Made by a program: the position numbers and the translations under genes
In this document: piece by piece, positions 44,710 to 53,837 of the stretch
Position numbering within the stretch: position 1 is the stretch's first letter
Layout: the number at the start of each line of letters is the position of its first letter
From: Pelotomaculum propionicicum
GTDB taxonomy: Bacteria; Bacillota; Desulfotomaculia; Desulfotomaculales; Pelotomaculaceae
NCBI RefSeq assembly: GCF_004369225.1
Contig: NZ_QFFZ01000005.1
Span: 1-64,000 of the forward strand
Direction of reading: 5' to 3'
DNA: 64,000 nucleotides
Notes under the pieces: model-generated
Told to the model about the DNA's origin: nothing
Database searches by the model: none
The model's input: only the letters and a program-made list of their open reading frames with translations

Positions 44710-45741
44710 ATGCGCGTCGGTCTGTTTTCAAAAGATATGGGGATGGATTTGGGCACTGCCAACTCCCTGGTTTATGTCAAGGGGAAGGGGATTGTAATCC
44801 GAGAACCATCTGTGGTGGCGATCCAGAAGGATACCGGGCAGGTTCTGGCTGTCGGTGAAGAGGCTAAAAGGATGATCGGCCGCACACCAGGCAATATTGT
44901 TGCCATCAGACCTTTAAAGGATGGTGTGATTGCTGATTTTGACGTAACCCAGAGCATGATCAAATACTTTATCAATAAGGCTTTACGGGGACGCACCTTC
45001 CTGGTGCGGCCGAGGGTTGTCGTGGGGGTCCCGTCCGGTGTTACCGCCGTGGAAGAAAGGGCGGTGCGTGAAGCCGCCCTGCAGGCGGGCGCCAGAGAGG
45101 CTTACCTTATTGAGGAACCCATGGCGGCTGCGATAGGGTCAGGGTTGCCTGTGCACGAGCCGACCGGCAACATGATTGTCGATATTGGCGGCGGGACTAC
45201 CGAAGTTGCTGTTATTTCCCTCGGAGGAGTTGTTACCAGCCGGTCGATCAGGATAGCCAGTGATGAAATGGACGAGGCTATTATCAGCCACGTCAAACGG
45301 ACTTACAATTTAATGATTGGTGAACGCACAGCGGAACAGATTAAAATTCAAATCGGCACCGCCTATCCCACTGACAATGTGGAAACTGACGAAGTGCGGG
45401 GGCGTGATCTTGTCACCGGACTGCCTAAAACGGTTCAGATCACGTCAGTGGAGATTTATAAGGCGCTTTCAGAACCGGTATCCAGTATTATTGAAGCGAT
45501 TAAGGCAACTTTGGAGCATACCCCGCCCGAACTGGCGGCTGATATTATGGACCGCGGCATTGTCATGGCCGGCGGTGGTTCCCTGCTGCGCGGTCTGGAC
45601 CGCCTGGTCAGTGAAGAAACCGGAATGCCTGTGCACCTTGCCGACGAGCCTCTGCTGGCCGTGGCCTACGGGGCCGGCAGGGTCCTGGAGAATATCGACG
45701 TGCTGCGCAAAGTGCTGATCCAGCCAAAAAAACTAGCCTAG
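44710..45741 (+). CDS. mreB: MreB, rod-shape actin homologue
   Basis: 343 residues with the actin-fold phosphate loops [19 protein letters not shown] and [18 protein letters not shown], and the adenosine motif [12 protein letters not shown]. MreB filaments guide sidewall synthesis together with MreC, MreD, RodA and PBP2, all encoded downstream. GAGAGG ribosome site. Confidence 0.98.
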   Translation: MRVGLFSKDMGMDLGTANSLVYVKGKGIVIREPSVVAIQKDTGQVLAVGEEAKRMIGRTPGNIVAIRPLKDGVIADFDVTQSMIKYFINKALRGRTFLVRPRVVVGVPSGVTAVEERAVREAALQAGAREAYLIEEPMAAAIGSGLPVHEPTGNMIVDIGGGTTEVAVISLGGVVTSRSIRIASDEMDEAIISHVKRTYNLMIGERTAEQIKIQIGTAYPTDNVETDEVRGRDLVTGLPKTVQITSVEIYKALSEPVSSIIEAIKATLEHTPPELAADIMDRGIVMAGGGSLLRGLDRLVSEETGMPVHLADEPLLAVAYGAGRVLENIDVLRKVLIQPKKLA

Positions 45742-45742
45742 T

Positions 45743-45985
45743 TAGACGTGGGATATGAGACGTGAGACGTGAGGAAAAACGGGGCTATACGCTTTCTATA
45801 GGATATAAGTAAGATAAGTCGTAAGCCATAAGGAGTAAGGCGTATGCCAAAAACGGTTAAAACCTTAAGCCCAAAGGCTTTATCCAAAATAAAACGTAAG
45901 CATTAAAATAGTTTGACAGGTATAAGACCTATTAGGAACGCAGAATATACCTACGGCCTACAGCCTACGACCTACTACCTGTATC
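45743..45985. repeat. Heptamer repeats, families B and C
   Basis: Family B arm at 45745-45773 (ACGTGGG, ATATGAG, ACGTGAG, ACGTGAG). Family C left arm at about 45817-45847 (GTCGTAA, GCCATAA, GGAGTAA, GGCGTAT) and right arm at about 45950-45984 (TACCTAC, GGCCTAC, AGCCTAC, GACCTAC), introduced by GGAACGCAGAATATACCTAC. It fills the mreB-mreC gap; the open frame before mreC is made from it. Confidence 0.9.
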
Positions 45986-46074
45986 GCAACGGCTTGCTAC
46001 CTGCTACTAAAACTATAGATGCGAATTGCTCGCATAAAACACCAAGAATATTTTTTGTGGGAGTGAGGTACGGG

Positions 46075-46932
46075 GTGCGTTGGGTTACTGCCAAAAGACT
46101 GCTTTTCCTGATTGTGCTGATTGCGGTCACCCTGGCGGCAATGCGCTCTACAATTCCTGAGCGGACCCGGCTGACACCCCTGGGATCAAAATTCAGGGAT
46201 GTTATTGAGCCAGTGCAGACGGGATTCACCTGGGTGGGCAGGCAAGTGCATCACTTGATCTCTTTCCCGGTTTCCATGATCGGCGCAACAGCGCGCAGCC
46301 AGGCTCTGGAGGAAGAAGTAGAGCGCCTTAAGAGTGAAATTATCCAGTTGAATGAGTATAAAATGGAAAACCAGAGGCTGACCGGCCTGCTTAACTACAA
46401 ACAGGTAATGGCCCAAAAATTCAACCTGATTACAGCGTCTGTGATCAGCAGGTCCCCGGGCAGCTGGTTTGGTATGGTGACACTAAACAGGGGCGCAAAC
46501 GACGGAGTACAGGAAAATATGACCGTGCTTACTCCCGAGGGTCTGGTGGGACGGGTTGTTTCCGTTACTGCTTCCACCTGTCAGGTCCTTTTGATTACAG
46601 ATCCAAGCAGCGGAGTCGGCTCTTTAGTTCAGGACACCCGTACGCCCGGCATTGTTGAGGGCGTAGACGGCAAAACGATGGTAGCCAGAATGATCCATAT
46701 CCCTAATAATGCTCCAGTAGAAGTTGGCCAGGCGGTGGTTACTTCAGGCAGCGGCAGCGTTTACCCCAAAGGCATACCGGTCGGTGAAATTACCGCTATC
46801 CGGAATGAGCCTTCCGGCCTGTTCTTAAGTGCCGAAATACGTCCTTATGCAAGTTTAAGCAATTTGGAAGAAGTGTTAATCGTGACCTATGCTCAGCCTG
46901 AGGCCAATACCCCGCGCGTGGGAGGTCAGTAA
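46075..46932 (+). CDS. mreC: MreC, rod-shape scaffold protein
   Basis: 285 residues from GTG 46075 (MRWVTAKRLLFLIVLIAV), with GTGAGG upstream; 54 residues of the longer frame are repeat-derived. One membrane anchor (about 7-25), a coiled coil (about 72-110, ALEEEVERLKSEIIQLNEYK), then the beta-barrel domain (SRSPGSWFGMVTLNRGANDGV, IHIPNNAPVEVGQAVVTSG). It links MreB to the wall enzymes outside the membrane. Its stop abuts the mreD start. Confidence 0.95.
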   Translation: MRWVTAKRLLFLIVLIAVTLAAMRSTIPERTRLTPLGSKFRDVIEPVQTGFTWVGRQVHHLISFPVSMIGATARSQALEEEVERLKSEIIQLNEYKMENQRLTGLLNYKQVMAQKFNLITASVISRSPGSWFGMVTLNRGANDGVQENMTVLTPEGLVGRVVSVTASTCQVLLITDPSSGVGSLVQDTRTPGIVEGVDGKTMVARMIHIPNNAPVEVGQAVVTSGSGSVYPKGIPVGEITAIRNEPSGLFLSAEIRPYASLSNLEEVLIVTYAQPEANTPRVGGQ

Positions 46933-47424
46933 ATGCACTTGCCTTTTTACCTGCTCCTGCTGGTTGTCATAATTATTTTTCAGACAACCATACTCAATAT
47001 CGTGGCTATTGCAGGGGTTACACCCGACCTTGTAATGCTTCTGGTGGTGTTGAGCGGCTTCCTCCTGGGTACCAGAGAGGGGGCTTTTTTGGGTTTCATC
47101 GGAGGAATTGTAGAGGACTTGTTTTCTGGCTGCTACATTGGTATAAACGCCCTCTCCAAAATGGCGGCGGGGTACCTGGCGGGCGCGGCAGGCGACCGGT
47201 TGTACAGGGAGAACATTCCTATTGCCACTGGAGTAACTTTTTTTACCTCATTGGCCGGTTTAATAGTAAATTACCTGCTGCTTTTATATCTAAAAATTCA
47301 TGTCTCACCGTTATACGCTTTTCTAAGGGTGGCCCTGCCCACAGCCGCTTACACGGCAGTACTGGCGCCTTTTATTTTCAGGCGCATATTCCGTTACATC
47401 CAGCTTCGGGGCAGGGATCTGTAA
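46933..47424 (+). CDS. mreD: MreD, rod-shape membrane protein
   Basis: 163 residues, five or six membrane helices, with the family pattern GVTPDLVMLLVVLSGFLLG and GAFLGFIGGIVEDLFSGCYI. It starts directly after the mreC stop, so the two are co-translated. Part of the elongation complex. Confidence 0.93.
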   Translation: MHLPFYLLLLVVIIIFQTTILNIVAIAGVTPDLVMLLVVLSGFLLGTREGAFLGFIGGIVEDLFSGCYIGINALSKMAAGYLAGAAGDRLYRENIPIATGVTFFTSLAGLIVNYLLLLYLKIHVSPLYAFLRVALPTAAYTAVLAPFIFRRIFRYIQLRGRDL

Positions 47425-47427
47425 CAG

Positions 47428-47720
47428 CCGTGGGCCGTGAGAAGTGAGACGTGAGTATCCAGGTATTCCTTGCAGGATTTTTCTTTTTCACCCCAAATCA
47501 TTTTTTATAGCCTAGAATCGGGTTCCTCATGTGTTACTTCCTGTAGGTTCGGATTTATCCGAACTAATTTGTGCAAATAAATTCGCACCTACAGTTTCGG
47601 TTGCCGATTATCTTACTGTAGAAATAGGATTGAACTGTTTTTTAATAGACCCAATTGGAATACCTGAATCCCACGTCCCACGACTAACGGCTCACGTCTC
47701 AAATCTCACATCCCATATGG
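47428..47720. repeat. Composite repeat: family B arms around a second palindrome
   Basis: Left B arm CCGTGGG, CCGTGAG, AAGTGAG, ACGTGAG (47429-47456), then GGTATTCCTTGCAGGAT. At 47542-47594 lies a different palindrome: TGTAGGTTCGGATTTATCC, then GAAC, a spacer and TTCGCACCTACA. Then GGAATACCTGAA and the right B arm TCCCACG, TCCCACG, ACTAACG, GCTCACG, TCTCAAA, TCTCACA. The same layout recurs at 54716-55076. Confidence 0.85.
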
Positions 47721-47733
47721 GGGAGGGAGAGAA

Positions 47734-49689
47734 ATGGAAAGAAATTATCTCGAGAATAAGATGAGAGTTTTCCTGATTATTGTCGGCGCCATTTTTATTA
47801 TCCTGATCGGCAGGCTCTCCTACATGCAGCTTGTGCAGAATGACAAGTTTTCCACCCTGGCCCGGGAAAACCGGATCAGGCTGATCACGATTACCGCGCC
47901 TCGCGGGGAGGTTTTTGACCGGAACGGGATTAAAATGGTCGGCAACCAGCCGGTTTATACAGTTTCCCTGGTCAACCTCGGGAAAAAGGATACTGGCGGG
48001 GTGGCCGAAAGGCTGGCCGGCATCCTTGGCATTGACCCGCAGGAAATTCAGCAGAAGATAGACCAGCAGAAACGGCTGTACGAGCCTGTGAAAATAGCTA
48101 CCATGGTGCCGCCGGAGATTGTCACCAGGATCGAGGAGCAGCGCCTTGAGCTGCCAGGTGTCGCCATCGATATTGAATCGCTGCGGGAGTACCCCAATGG
48201 GAACTTATTGGCCCACGTCATGGGTTATGTGCGGCAGATTAACGAAGAGCAGCTGGCTGCAAACAAGGATAAGGGTTACAAGCTGGGAGACAACTACGGG
48301 CAGTCGGGTCTCGAAAATACTTATGAACAGTACCTGCGGGGCCAGGACGGAGGCCGCCAGGTGGAAGTGGACTCGATGGCCAGGCCGGTAAGAGACCTGG
48401 GTGTAAAGGAGCCTGTGCCGGGCAACAACCTTGTGCTGACCATAGACCAGAGAGTACAGAAGGCGGCTGAGGAGTCTCTGGCGAGGGCTTCCCAGCAGGC
48501 TATCAAGGAAGGGTACGGCGAGGCCAAGGCCGGGGCGGCCGTGGCCATTGACGTGCGGAGCGGGGCGGTGCTGGCCATGGCCAGTTATCCCACCTACGAC
48601 CCGGTCAAGCTTTCGGGTAATCTCTCGCAAAAAGAGTTTAACGAGATTTTCAACTCTCCCTTTAAGCCGATATTGAACCGTGCTTTATTGCCATACGCCC
48701 CGGGTTCAACTTTTAAAATGATTGTGGCTATGGCTGCCCTGGAAGCCGGTAAGGTAAACGTAAAAGATACCATTTTTGATCCAGGCTATTTTTTCCTGGG
48801 CAGAACATTCAGCGACTGGAAGCCGGACGGCCACGGCCGCGTCGATTTGATCAGAGCCATCAAGGTATCCTGCGACACCTATTTTTACCAAATTGGTTTA
48901 AAAGTGGGAATCGAGGACATCAGTAAGATGGCCCGTCAGTTCGGGCTGGGCCAAAAGACCGGCATAGAGCTGCCGGGTGAGGAAGAGGGTGTGGTACCGG
49001 GCCGGGATGCCAAGGTTGAACAAAGATTATTTGATAAAAGTGATGAGGACACGGCCAAGGCCAAGGAAATAGTAAAGCGTTATAATGATCTGCTGAGCAA
49101 GGCAGTCGATGAGAACGAGCGCAAGTCCCTTCAGCAAAAAGAATACGACGAGCTGCTGGAAATCGATTGGGAACTGGCCTGGCATGACTATGACACGATC
49201 ATTTCCTCTATTGGCCAGGGGGACAACAGGTACAACCTCCTGGAACTGGCCAACTATATAGCTGCCATCGCCAACGGAGGGACCCGTTACAAGCCTTACC
49301 TGGTTCAAAAAGTAGTGGATATCAACGGCAAGGTAATAAAAGAAAACGGGCCTGTCGAATTGGGCCGTGTCAACGTTTCACCCCAAACACTGGCGGCAGT
49401 CAGGCAGGGCATGCGAGAGGTAACTCTGCCCCCTGACGGTACCGCTTACGGCTTTTTCGTGGGCTTCCCCCCGGTGGCGGCGAAAACAGGGACAGCGGAA
49501 GTGCCTCCCCATAGCCCGCACGCGCTGTTTGTGGCGTTTGCCCCGTATGACAACCCGGAGATCGCTGTAGCAGCTGTTTTAGAGTATGCCGGCCATGGCG
49601 GCACCATAGCGGGCCCGGTAGCCGAGGACATGCTCGCGGCTTATTTTGGGCTGCCCATCCCCGGCGAAAAACAAGTAAAAACTCCTTAA
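47734..49689 (+). CDS. mrdA: Penicillin-binding protein 2 (elongation transpeptidase)
   Basis: 651 residues. N-terminal membrane anchor (about 10-30), pedestal domain with ITAPRGEVFDRNG, then the transpeptidase domain. Active-site serine in PGSTFKMIV (about 325), SCDTYFYQIG as the SxN-type motif, and KTGT (about 584). It cross-links peptidoglycan of the sidewall with RodA. It lies between mreD and minC. GGGGGAGGGAG ribosome site. Confidence 0.96.
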   Translation: MERNYLENKMRVFLIIVGAIFIILIGRLSYMQLVQNDKFSTLARENRIRLITITAPRGEVFDRNGIKMVGNQPVYTVSLVNLGKKDTGGVAERLAGILGIDPQEIQQKIDQQKRLYEPVKIATMVPPEIVTRIEEQRLELPGVAIDIESLREYPNGNLLAHVMGYVRQINEEQLAANKDKGYKLGDNYGQSGLENTYEQYLRGQDGGRQVEVDSMARPVRDLGVKEPVPGNNLVLTIDQRVQKAAEESLARASQQAIKEGYGEAKAGAAVAIDVRSGAVLAMASYPTYDPVKLSGNLSQKEFNEIFNSPFKPILNRALLPYAPGSTFKMIVAMAALEAGKVNVKDTIFDPGYFFLGRTFSDWKPDGHGRVDLIRAIKVSCDTYFYQIGLKVGIEDISKMARQFGLGQKTGIELPGEEEGVVPGRDAKVEQRLFDKSDEDTAKAKEIVKRYNDLLSKAVDENERKSLQQKEYDELLEIDWELAWHDYDTIISSIGQGDNRYNLLELANYIAAIANGGTRYKPYLVQKVVDINGKVIKENGPVELGRVNVSPQTLAAVRQGMREVTLPPDGTAYGFFVGFPPVAAKTGTAEVPPHSPHALFVAFAPYDNPEIAVAAVLEYAGHGGTIAGPVAEDMLAAYFGLPIPGEKQVKTP

Positions 49690-49812
49690 CATTTATCATG
49701 ATTTTCTGGCATAAAACGGGGTTCTTTTTGCCCTGTTTTTTGCTTTATATTAGCAGGATTTGGTTTTTAGCTGTAGAATTAACTGGTAATCATAGAACAG
49801 GAGGAGATAGCT

Positions 49813-50259
49813 TTGGCTTATTCCAGAGGAAACAGTCACAGTGATATCCTTTCAGGATTCGGTCAGGGCCTGCCCTTGGACCAGGAAGATCTGGTTGATG
49901 AAAATACTATTCTGGTTCAGCGGACCCTGCGCTCCGGCCAAAGCATCCGCTACAACGGAAACGTGGTGGTTCTTGGGGATGTAAACCCCGGAGCCGAAAT
50001 ATCGGCTGCCGGAAACGTTATTGTGATGGGGGCTTTAAGAGGTGTGGTGCACGCCGGCGCCGGCGGGGATGAGAAAGCGGTTGTTTTGGCTTTCAAGCTG
50101 CAGCCTACACAGCTCAGGATCTCCAACCACATAACCAGGCCGCCGGATAACGAAACCCCGGATGCCGATCACCCTGAAATGGCCAGGATCCGGGACGGGG
50201 TTGTTACCATAGAAGTGTTCCAAACCGGGCTGAACGATAGGGCCGGCGTAGGCAAGTAA
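49813..50259 (+). CDS. minC: MinC, C-terminal domain only
   Basis: 148 residues from TTG 49813 with a strong GGAGGAG site. After a short 25-residue lead (MAYSRGNSHSDILSGFGQGL) it goes straight into the MinC beta-helix domain: TILVQRTLRSGQSIRYNGNV, VVLGDVNPGAEISAAGNVIV, GALRGVVHAGAG. The usual N-terminal domain of about 100 residues, which depolymerises FtsZ, is missing (Bacillus MinC is about 226). No remnant of it is seen upstream. The C domain binds MinD, dimerises and contacts the FtsZ tail. The ending DNETPDADHPEMARIRDG is unusual. Confidence 0.92.
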   Translation: MAYSRGNSHSDILSGFGQGLPLDQEDLVDENTILVQRTLRSGQSIRYNGNVVVLGDVNPGAEISAAGNVIVMGALRGVVHAGAGGDEKAVVLAFKLQPTQLRISNHITRPPDNETPDADHPEMARIRDGVVTIEVFQTGLNDRAGVGK

Positions 50260-50352
50260 CACCAGGCAGCACATCTATCCGTTTTTATTCCTGTCTTGCA
50301 GGTTGCCCGTTTTTCCACATTCCAATGACTATATAAGAGGGGAGCTTAAATA

Positions 50353-51144
50353 ATGGGTGAAGTATTCGTTATAACTTCCGGTAAAGGAGGGGTGGGCAAA
50401 ACCACCACAACCGCCAATATCGGTACAGGCCTGGCTTCCGCAGGCAAAAAGGTAGTTCTGGTAGACGCGGATATCGGGCTGAGGAACCTGGATGTGGTTT
50501 TAGGCCTGGAAAACAGGATCGTCTTTGATATCGTTGATGTTACCAGCGGTAACTGCAGGCTGCGCCAGGCGCTGATCAAGGACAAGCGCCTGGAAGGGCT
50601 GCACCTTCTCCCCGCCGCTCAGACCAAAGATAAAACAGCGGTCAGTCCCGACCAGATGCGCACTCTGTGCACGGAACTGAAAAAGGAATTTGACTATGTG
50701 GTTATTGACTGCCCGGCAGGTATTGAACAGGGTTTCCGGAACGCCATAGCCGGAGCGGATAAGGCCATAGTGGTAACCACACCCGAGGTTTCAGCAGTGC
50801 GGGATGCCGACCGGATTATCGGGCTGTTGGAAGCCGCCGAGTTGCGCGACCCCAAATTAATCATCAACCGTATTCGCCCCAAGATGGTCAGGCAGGGAGA
50901 CATGATGAGCATAGAAGACATTATTGATATCCTTGCCGTAGATCTGATTGGCGTTATTCCGGAAGATGAGATGATTGTGATTACCACCAACCGCGGCGAA
51001 CCAGTGGTTTTGGACCAGCATTCACGCTCGGGGCAGGCTTACCGCAATATTAACCGGAGGATCTTGGGTGAGGAAGTGCCCATGATGAGCATGGAAGAGG
51101 ATGGTTTTTTCAAAAAGCTGCGTAAGATTATCGGCCTGAATTAA
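50353..51144 (+). CDS. minD: MinD, septum-site ATPase
   Basis: 263 residues. SGKGGVGKTTTTANIG (9-24) is the deviant Walker A loop of the ParA/MinD family, LVDADIGLRNLDVVLGLE the switch, and FFKKLRKIIGLN the C-terminal amphipathic membrane-targeting helix. It recruits MinC and MinE to the membrane to place the division site at midcell. Confidence 0.97.
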   Translation: MGEVFVITSGKGGVGKTTTTANIGTGLASAGKKVVLVDADIGLRNLDVVLGLENRIVFDIVDVTSGNCRLRQALIKDKRLEGLHLLPAAQTKDKTAVSPDQMRTLCTELKKEFDYVVIDCPAGIEQGFRNAIAGADKAIVVTTPEVSAVRDADRIIGLLEAAELRDPKLIINRIRPKMVRQGDMMSIEDIIDILAVDLIGVIPEDEMIVITTNRGEPVVLDQHSRSGQAYRNINRRILGEEVPMMSMEEDGFFKKLRKIIGLN

Positions 51145-51164
51145 GCCGGAAAGGGGGAAAAGCC

Positions 51165-51434
51165 ATGTTGGAATTTTTAACTAAACTGTTTGGCAGGGAC
51201 AGCGGGAGCAAAAACGTGGCTAAGGAGAGACTTCGTCTGGTCCTGGTACACGATCGCACCAGCATATCGCCCCATATACTGGAAGCCCTGAAAGCCGACA
51301 TGATTCAGGTAATCTCTAACTACATGTTAATAGACGAAACTAATTTGGAAGTAAGCCTGGATTCCAGCGGCAATACAGTGGCCCTGGTTGCCAACATACC
51401 GGTAAAAGGGATGAAAAGGGCGTCGGGAGCATAA
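51165..51434 (+). CDS. minE: MinE, Min topological specificity factor
   Basis: 89 residues: LEFLTKLFGRDSGSKNVAKE (membrane-targeting start), RLRLVLVHDRTSISPHILEA (the MinD-binding helix) and a C-terminal dimer domain ending LVANIPVKGMKRASG. MinE drives MinD oscillation. Its presence indicates the oscillating Min system instead of the DivIVA/MinJ type of Bacillus. Confidence 0.95.
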   Translation: MLEFLTKLFGRDSGSKNVAKERLRLVLVHDRTSISPHILEALKADMIQVISNYMLIDETNLEVSLDSSGNTVALVANIPVKGMKRASGA

Positions 51435-51435
51435 A

Positions 51436-51512
51436 AGAATAGGACGTGGGACGTGAGACATGGGACGTGGGATTGATATGAGACACGGGGACGGTTCTCC
51501 TGTCTCATTATA
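51436..51512. repeat. Heptamer repeat (family B) joined to a REP-like palindrome
   Basis: ACGTGGG, ACGTGAG, ACATGGG, ACGTGGG (51442-51469), then ATGAGACACGGGGACGG and TTCTCCTGTCTCAT, an imperfect palindrome whose core GACGGTTCTC recurs at 28730 and 55314. It fills part of the minE-rodA gap. Confidence 0.8.
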
Positions 51513-51577
51513 ACTGCAGTACATACTTAAAGTCCCGCAGCAGGCAAACTCTGCACAACAAGTTGAACGTTACTTTT

Positions 51578-51620
51578 TAGGGGGCATTTCACTTAATGAG
51601 TGATCTGTCCCCTTTTCAAT
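51578..51620 (+). terminator. Intrinsic terminator before rodA
   Basis: GGGGGCA-TTTCACTTAATGAGTGA-TCTGTCCCC forms a two-part stem followed by TTTTCAATAATAAGGGG. It ends the minCDE transcript. The rest of the gap to 51757 shows no gene. Confidence 0.65.
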
Positions 51621-51757
51621 AATAAGGGGTAATTTCGTTATCTTTATTTATCCATTTATACCAGGGGTTTTAGGTCTGTATTTAAACAATCAGTTGTTAT
51701 ATAATAAGGGAGTGCGCTTAAAAATTTTAGAATGTGCAGACTGGAGTTCGTTAAACT

Positions 51758-52903
51758 GTGTTTAAGCAAAGCAGGTTGTTCAAAAAACTTGATCATACTT
51801 TACTTGCTGCCGCAGCTTTAATTATTATTTTCAGCCTGGTTATCATTTACAGCGCCACCAAGGGCGACCCGGATCTGAGCGGCGATTTCAGCAAACAGAT
51901 CATTAACATATCAGTGGGCTTGATGGCGATGATCTTCATGCTCTATATCAACTACGAAGATTTGGTTAAGCGTATGAAAGTGCTGTACGTTGTAAACCTG
52001 CTGATGCTGGGTGCCGTATTGTTCGCCGGTGACGCTGCCATGGGCGCGCAGCGCTGGATAGAACTGGGGCCTTTCAGGTTTCAGCCTTCGGAGTTTTCCA
52101 AGTTGATTATTATTGTATGCTTTGCCGCTTACTTAAGCTCGCGAAAAGGCAAGTTGTACAGGTTTAGGGATTTAATTCCCAGTTTCGCCTTTATCGGCCT
52201 ACCCCTGCTGTTTATTTTAAAACAGCCCGATCTGGGGACATCCCTGGTGTTTATGGCCATCATGTTCGGCATGCTGTTTGCGGCGGGGGCGCGCCCGCTG
52301 CTGCTGGTGGCTTTAATCGTGGGCGGGCTTTTGGTGGCCTCAGTCTGGATTTGGGCGCACTTTTGGTTTGAGGCCAACAGTTCCTTCAACCTATGGATAC
52401 CCCTGCAGGACTACCAGTTAAAACGGCTGACTATATTTATTAACCCCTGGAAAGACTGGCTCGGAGATGGTTATCATGTGATTCAGTCCCAGATCGCCAT
52501 TGGTCAGGGAGGGCTTTTCGGGCGCGGCCTGTTTCAGGGCAGTCAGACCCACGGCGAGTTCCTGCCCATTCGTGACACCGACTTTATCTTTTCTGTCGTT
52601 GGGGAAGAAACTGGTTTTATCGGGGCGGTTGTCCTTTTGTTCATCTATTTCATATTAATCTACCGCTGTATTTATGTGGCAATCAACGCCAAAGACTGTT
52701 TTGGCTTTCTGTTATCGGCCGGGATAATTTCTATGATAACTTTTCACGTACTGGTCAATGTGGGTATGACCACAGGCATCATGCCTGTGACGGGCATTCC
52801 CCTGCCGATGTTCAGCTATGGAGGCAGCAGCATGATTACTAACCTTGCCGCGCTGGGACTCCTCCTGAATATCAACATAAGGCGGCAGAATATAATGTTT
52901 TAA
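51758..52903 (+). CDS. rodA: RodA/FtsW/SpoVE-family peptidoglycan polymerase
   Basis: 381 residues from GTG 51758. About ten membrane helices, with AQRWIELGPFRFQPSEFSKL and FLPIRDTDFIFSVVGEETGFIG, both SEDS hallmarks; the catalytic aspartate is expected in the outside loop after KQPDLGTSLVF. It polymerises glycan strands for PBP2. Chromosomal position after mrdA-min supports RodA over FtsW. Confidence 0.94.
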   Translation: MFKQSRLFKKLDHTLLAAAALIIIFSLVIIYSATKGDPDLSGDFSKQIINISVGLMAMIFMLYINYEDLVKRMKVLYVVNLLMLGAVLFAGDAAMGAQRWIELGPFRFQPSEFSKLIIIVCFAAYLSSRKGKLYRFRDLIPSFAFIGLPLLFILKQPDLGTSLVFMAIMFGMLFAAGARPLLLVALIVGGLLVASVWIWAHFWFEANSSFNLWIPLQDYQLKRLTIFINPWKDWLGDGYHVIQSQIAIGQGGLFGRGLFQGSQTHGEFLPIRDTDFIFSVVGEETGFIGAVVLLFIYFILIYRCIYVAINAKDCFGFLLSAGIISMITFHVLVNVGMTTGIMPVTGIPLPMFSYGGSSMITNLAALGLLLNINIRRQNIMF

Positions 52904-53054
52904 ATAAAGCGGAAGAGGGGACATGCCTCCTGAAGTGAAGGAGGCATGTCTCTTTTGGTTTCTAAGTGAGCTTGTCTCAAGGATTTTTATAGACATATTA
53001 CCTTATAAAGGAAAATATAATGAAGCAGACAATCTTTTACGGGGGGTAGTAACC

Positions 53055-53804
53055 TTGAAGGGTATCGATGTAAAAAACGGACCGTCTTTCAAACAGGACG
53101 ACTGGGGCCCTTACTACCGGCAGCCACAGTGGAAAAAGCCAATGCGGGACGGCGTCGGCAGAAAAAACCTTTACCGGATCTCGATCGCCTTATTGATACT
53201 TATGGTTTTTCTTGCCCTGAGGGGGAGCAACAGCACCTGGGGGAACGGGGTCAGAGAAAACCTTAGGAGCGTCCTGACAACTGAATGGAACTACCAGCCG
53301 GTTATGGAAAGAGTAGTCCAGTTTGGCCTCCAGCTGGCCGATGTGGATTGGAACTTTTTCAGCAGCCCCCAGCCGGTAACCACAAAGTCGCAAAACAGCA
53401 GCACATCCCACTCGGCGCTGCCTCTCCCGGTATCAGGGAAGATTGTACGCGGTTACGGGATGGTCATCGATCCTGTTGACAATATGGAGCGGTTTCACGC
53501 CGGTATCGATATCGCCGCGCCGGTAGGCAGCCCGGTCAAAGCTGTATATGACGGTAAAGTGGCGCGAGTAGGCGACAGCCCTGTGCTGGGCAAGTATGTT
53601 TTAATTGAGCACGGAAGCGGCTTTTTCACACTGTACGGTGAACTGGGCAAAGCCGCAGTGGCGGAGGGGCAGCAGGTTAAGGCCGGGCAAGCTGTGGGTG
53701 AGGTTGGTAATACAGGTGATATAAGCGGCGGCGGCCTGCATTTTGAAATCAGGGAAAACAGCAAGCTGGTTGATCCTGTGACTAGACTGCAGCTGAATCA
53801 ATAA
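53055..53804 (+). CDS. spoIVFA: SpoIVFA-like LytM/M23-domain protein
   Basis: 249 residues from TTG 53055, with GGGGGGT eight bases upstream; the longer open frame to 52923 lacks a site. One membrane helix (about 43-60), then a linker and an M23-type domain (PVSGKIVRGYGMVIDPVDN, HAGIDIAAPVGSPVKAVYDG). The first zinc histidine and aspartate (HAGID) are kept, but the HxH motif reads GLHFEIR, with the first histidine replaced by glycine, so it is probably not an active peptidase. It lies directly before spoIVFB, whose inhibitor/anchor is SpoIVFA in Bacillus. Confidence 0.88.
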   Translation: MKGIDVKNGPSFKQDDWGPYYRQPQWKKPMRDGVGRKNLYRISIALLILMVFLALRGSNSTWGNGVRENLRSVLTTEWNYQPVMERVVQFGLQLADVDWNFFSSPQPVTTKSQNSSTSHSALPLPVSGKIVRGYGMVIDPVDNMERFHAGIDIAAPVGSPVKAVYDGKVARVGDSPVLGKYVLIEHGSGFFTLYGELGKAAVAEGQQVKAGQAVGEVGNTGDISGGGLHFEIRENSKLVDPVTRLQLNQ

Positions 53805-53837
53805 TATTTTTGCGAAACAATCGGAGGTGGCCGCGTC

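Noticed and set aside
45913..46074. N-terminal extension of MreC by 54 residues
   Set aside because: The stretch is family C repeat DNA, lacks a ribosome site, and the normal MreC start lies at GTG 46075.
52923..53054. N-terminal extension of the SpoIVFA-like protein
   Set aside because: No ribosome site, and the stretch directly follows rodA with a hairpin-like repeat (CATGCCTCC..GGAGGCATG) that is more likely a terminator.
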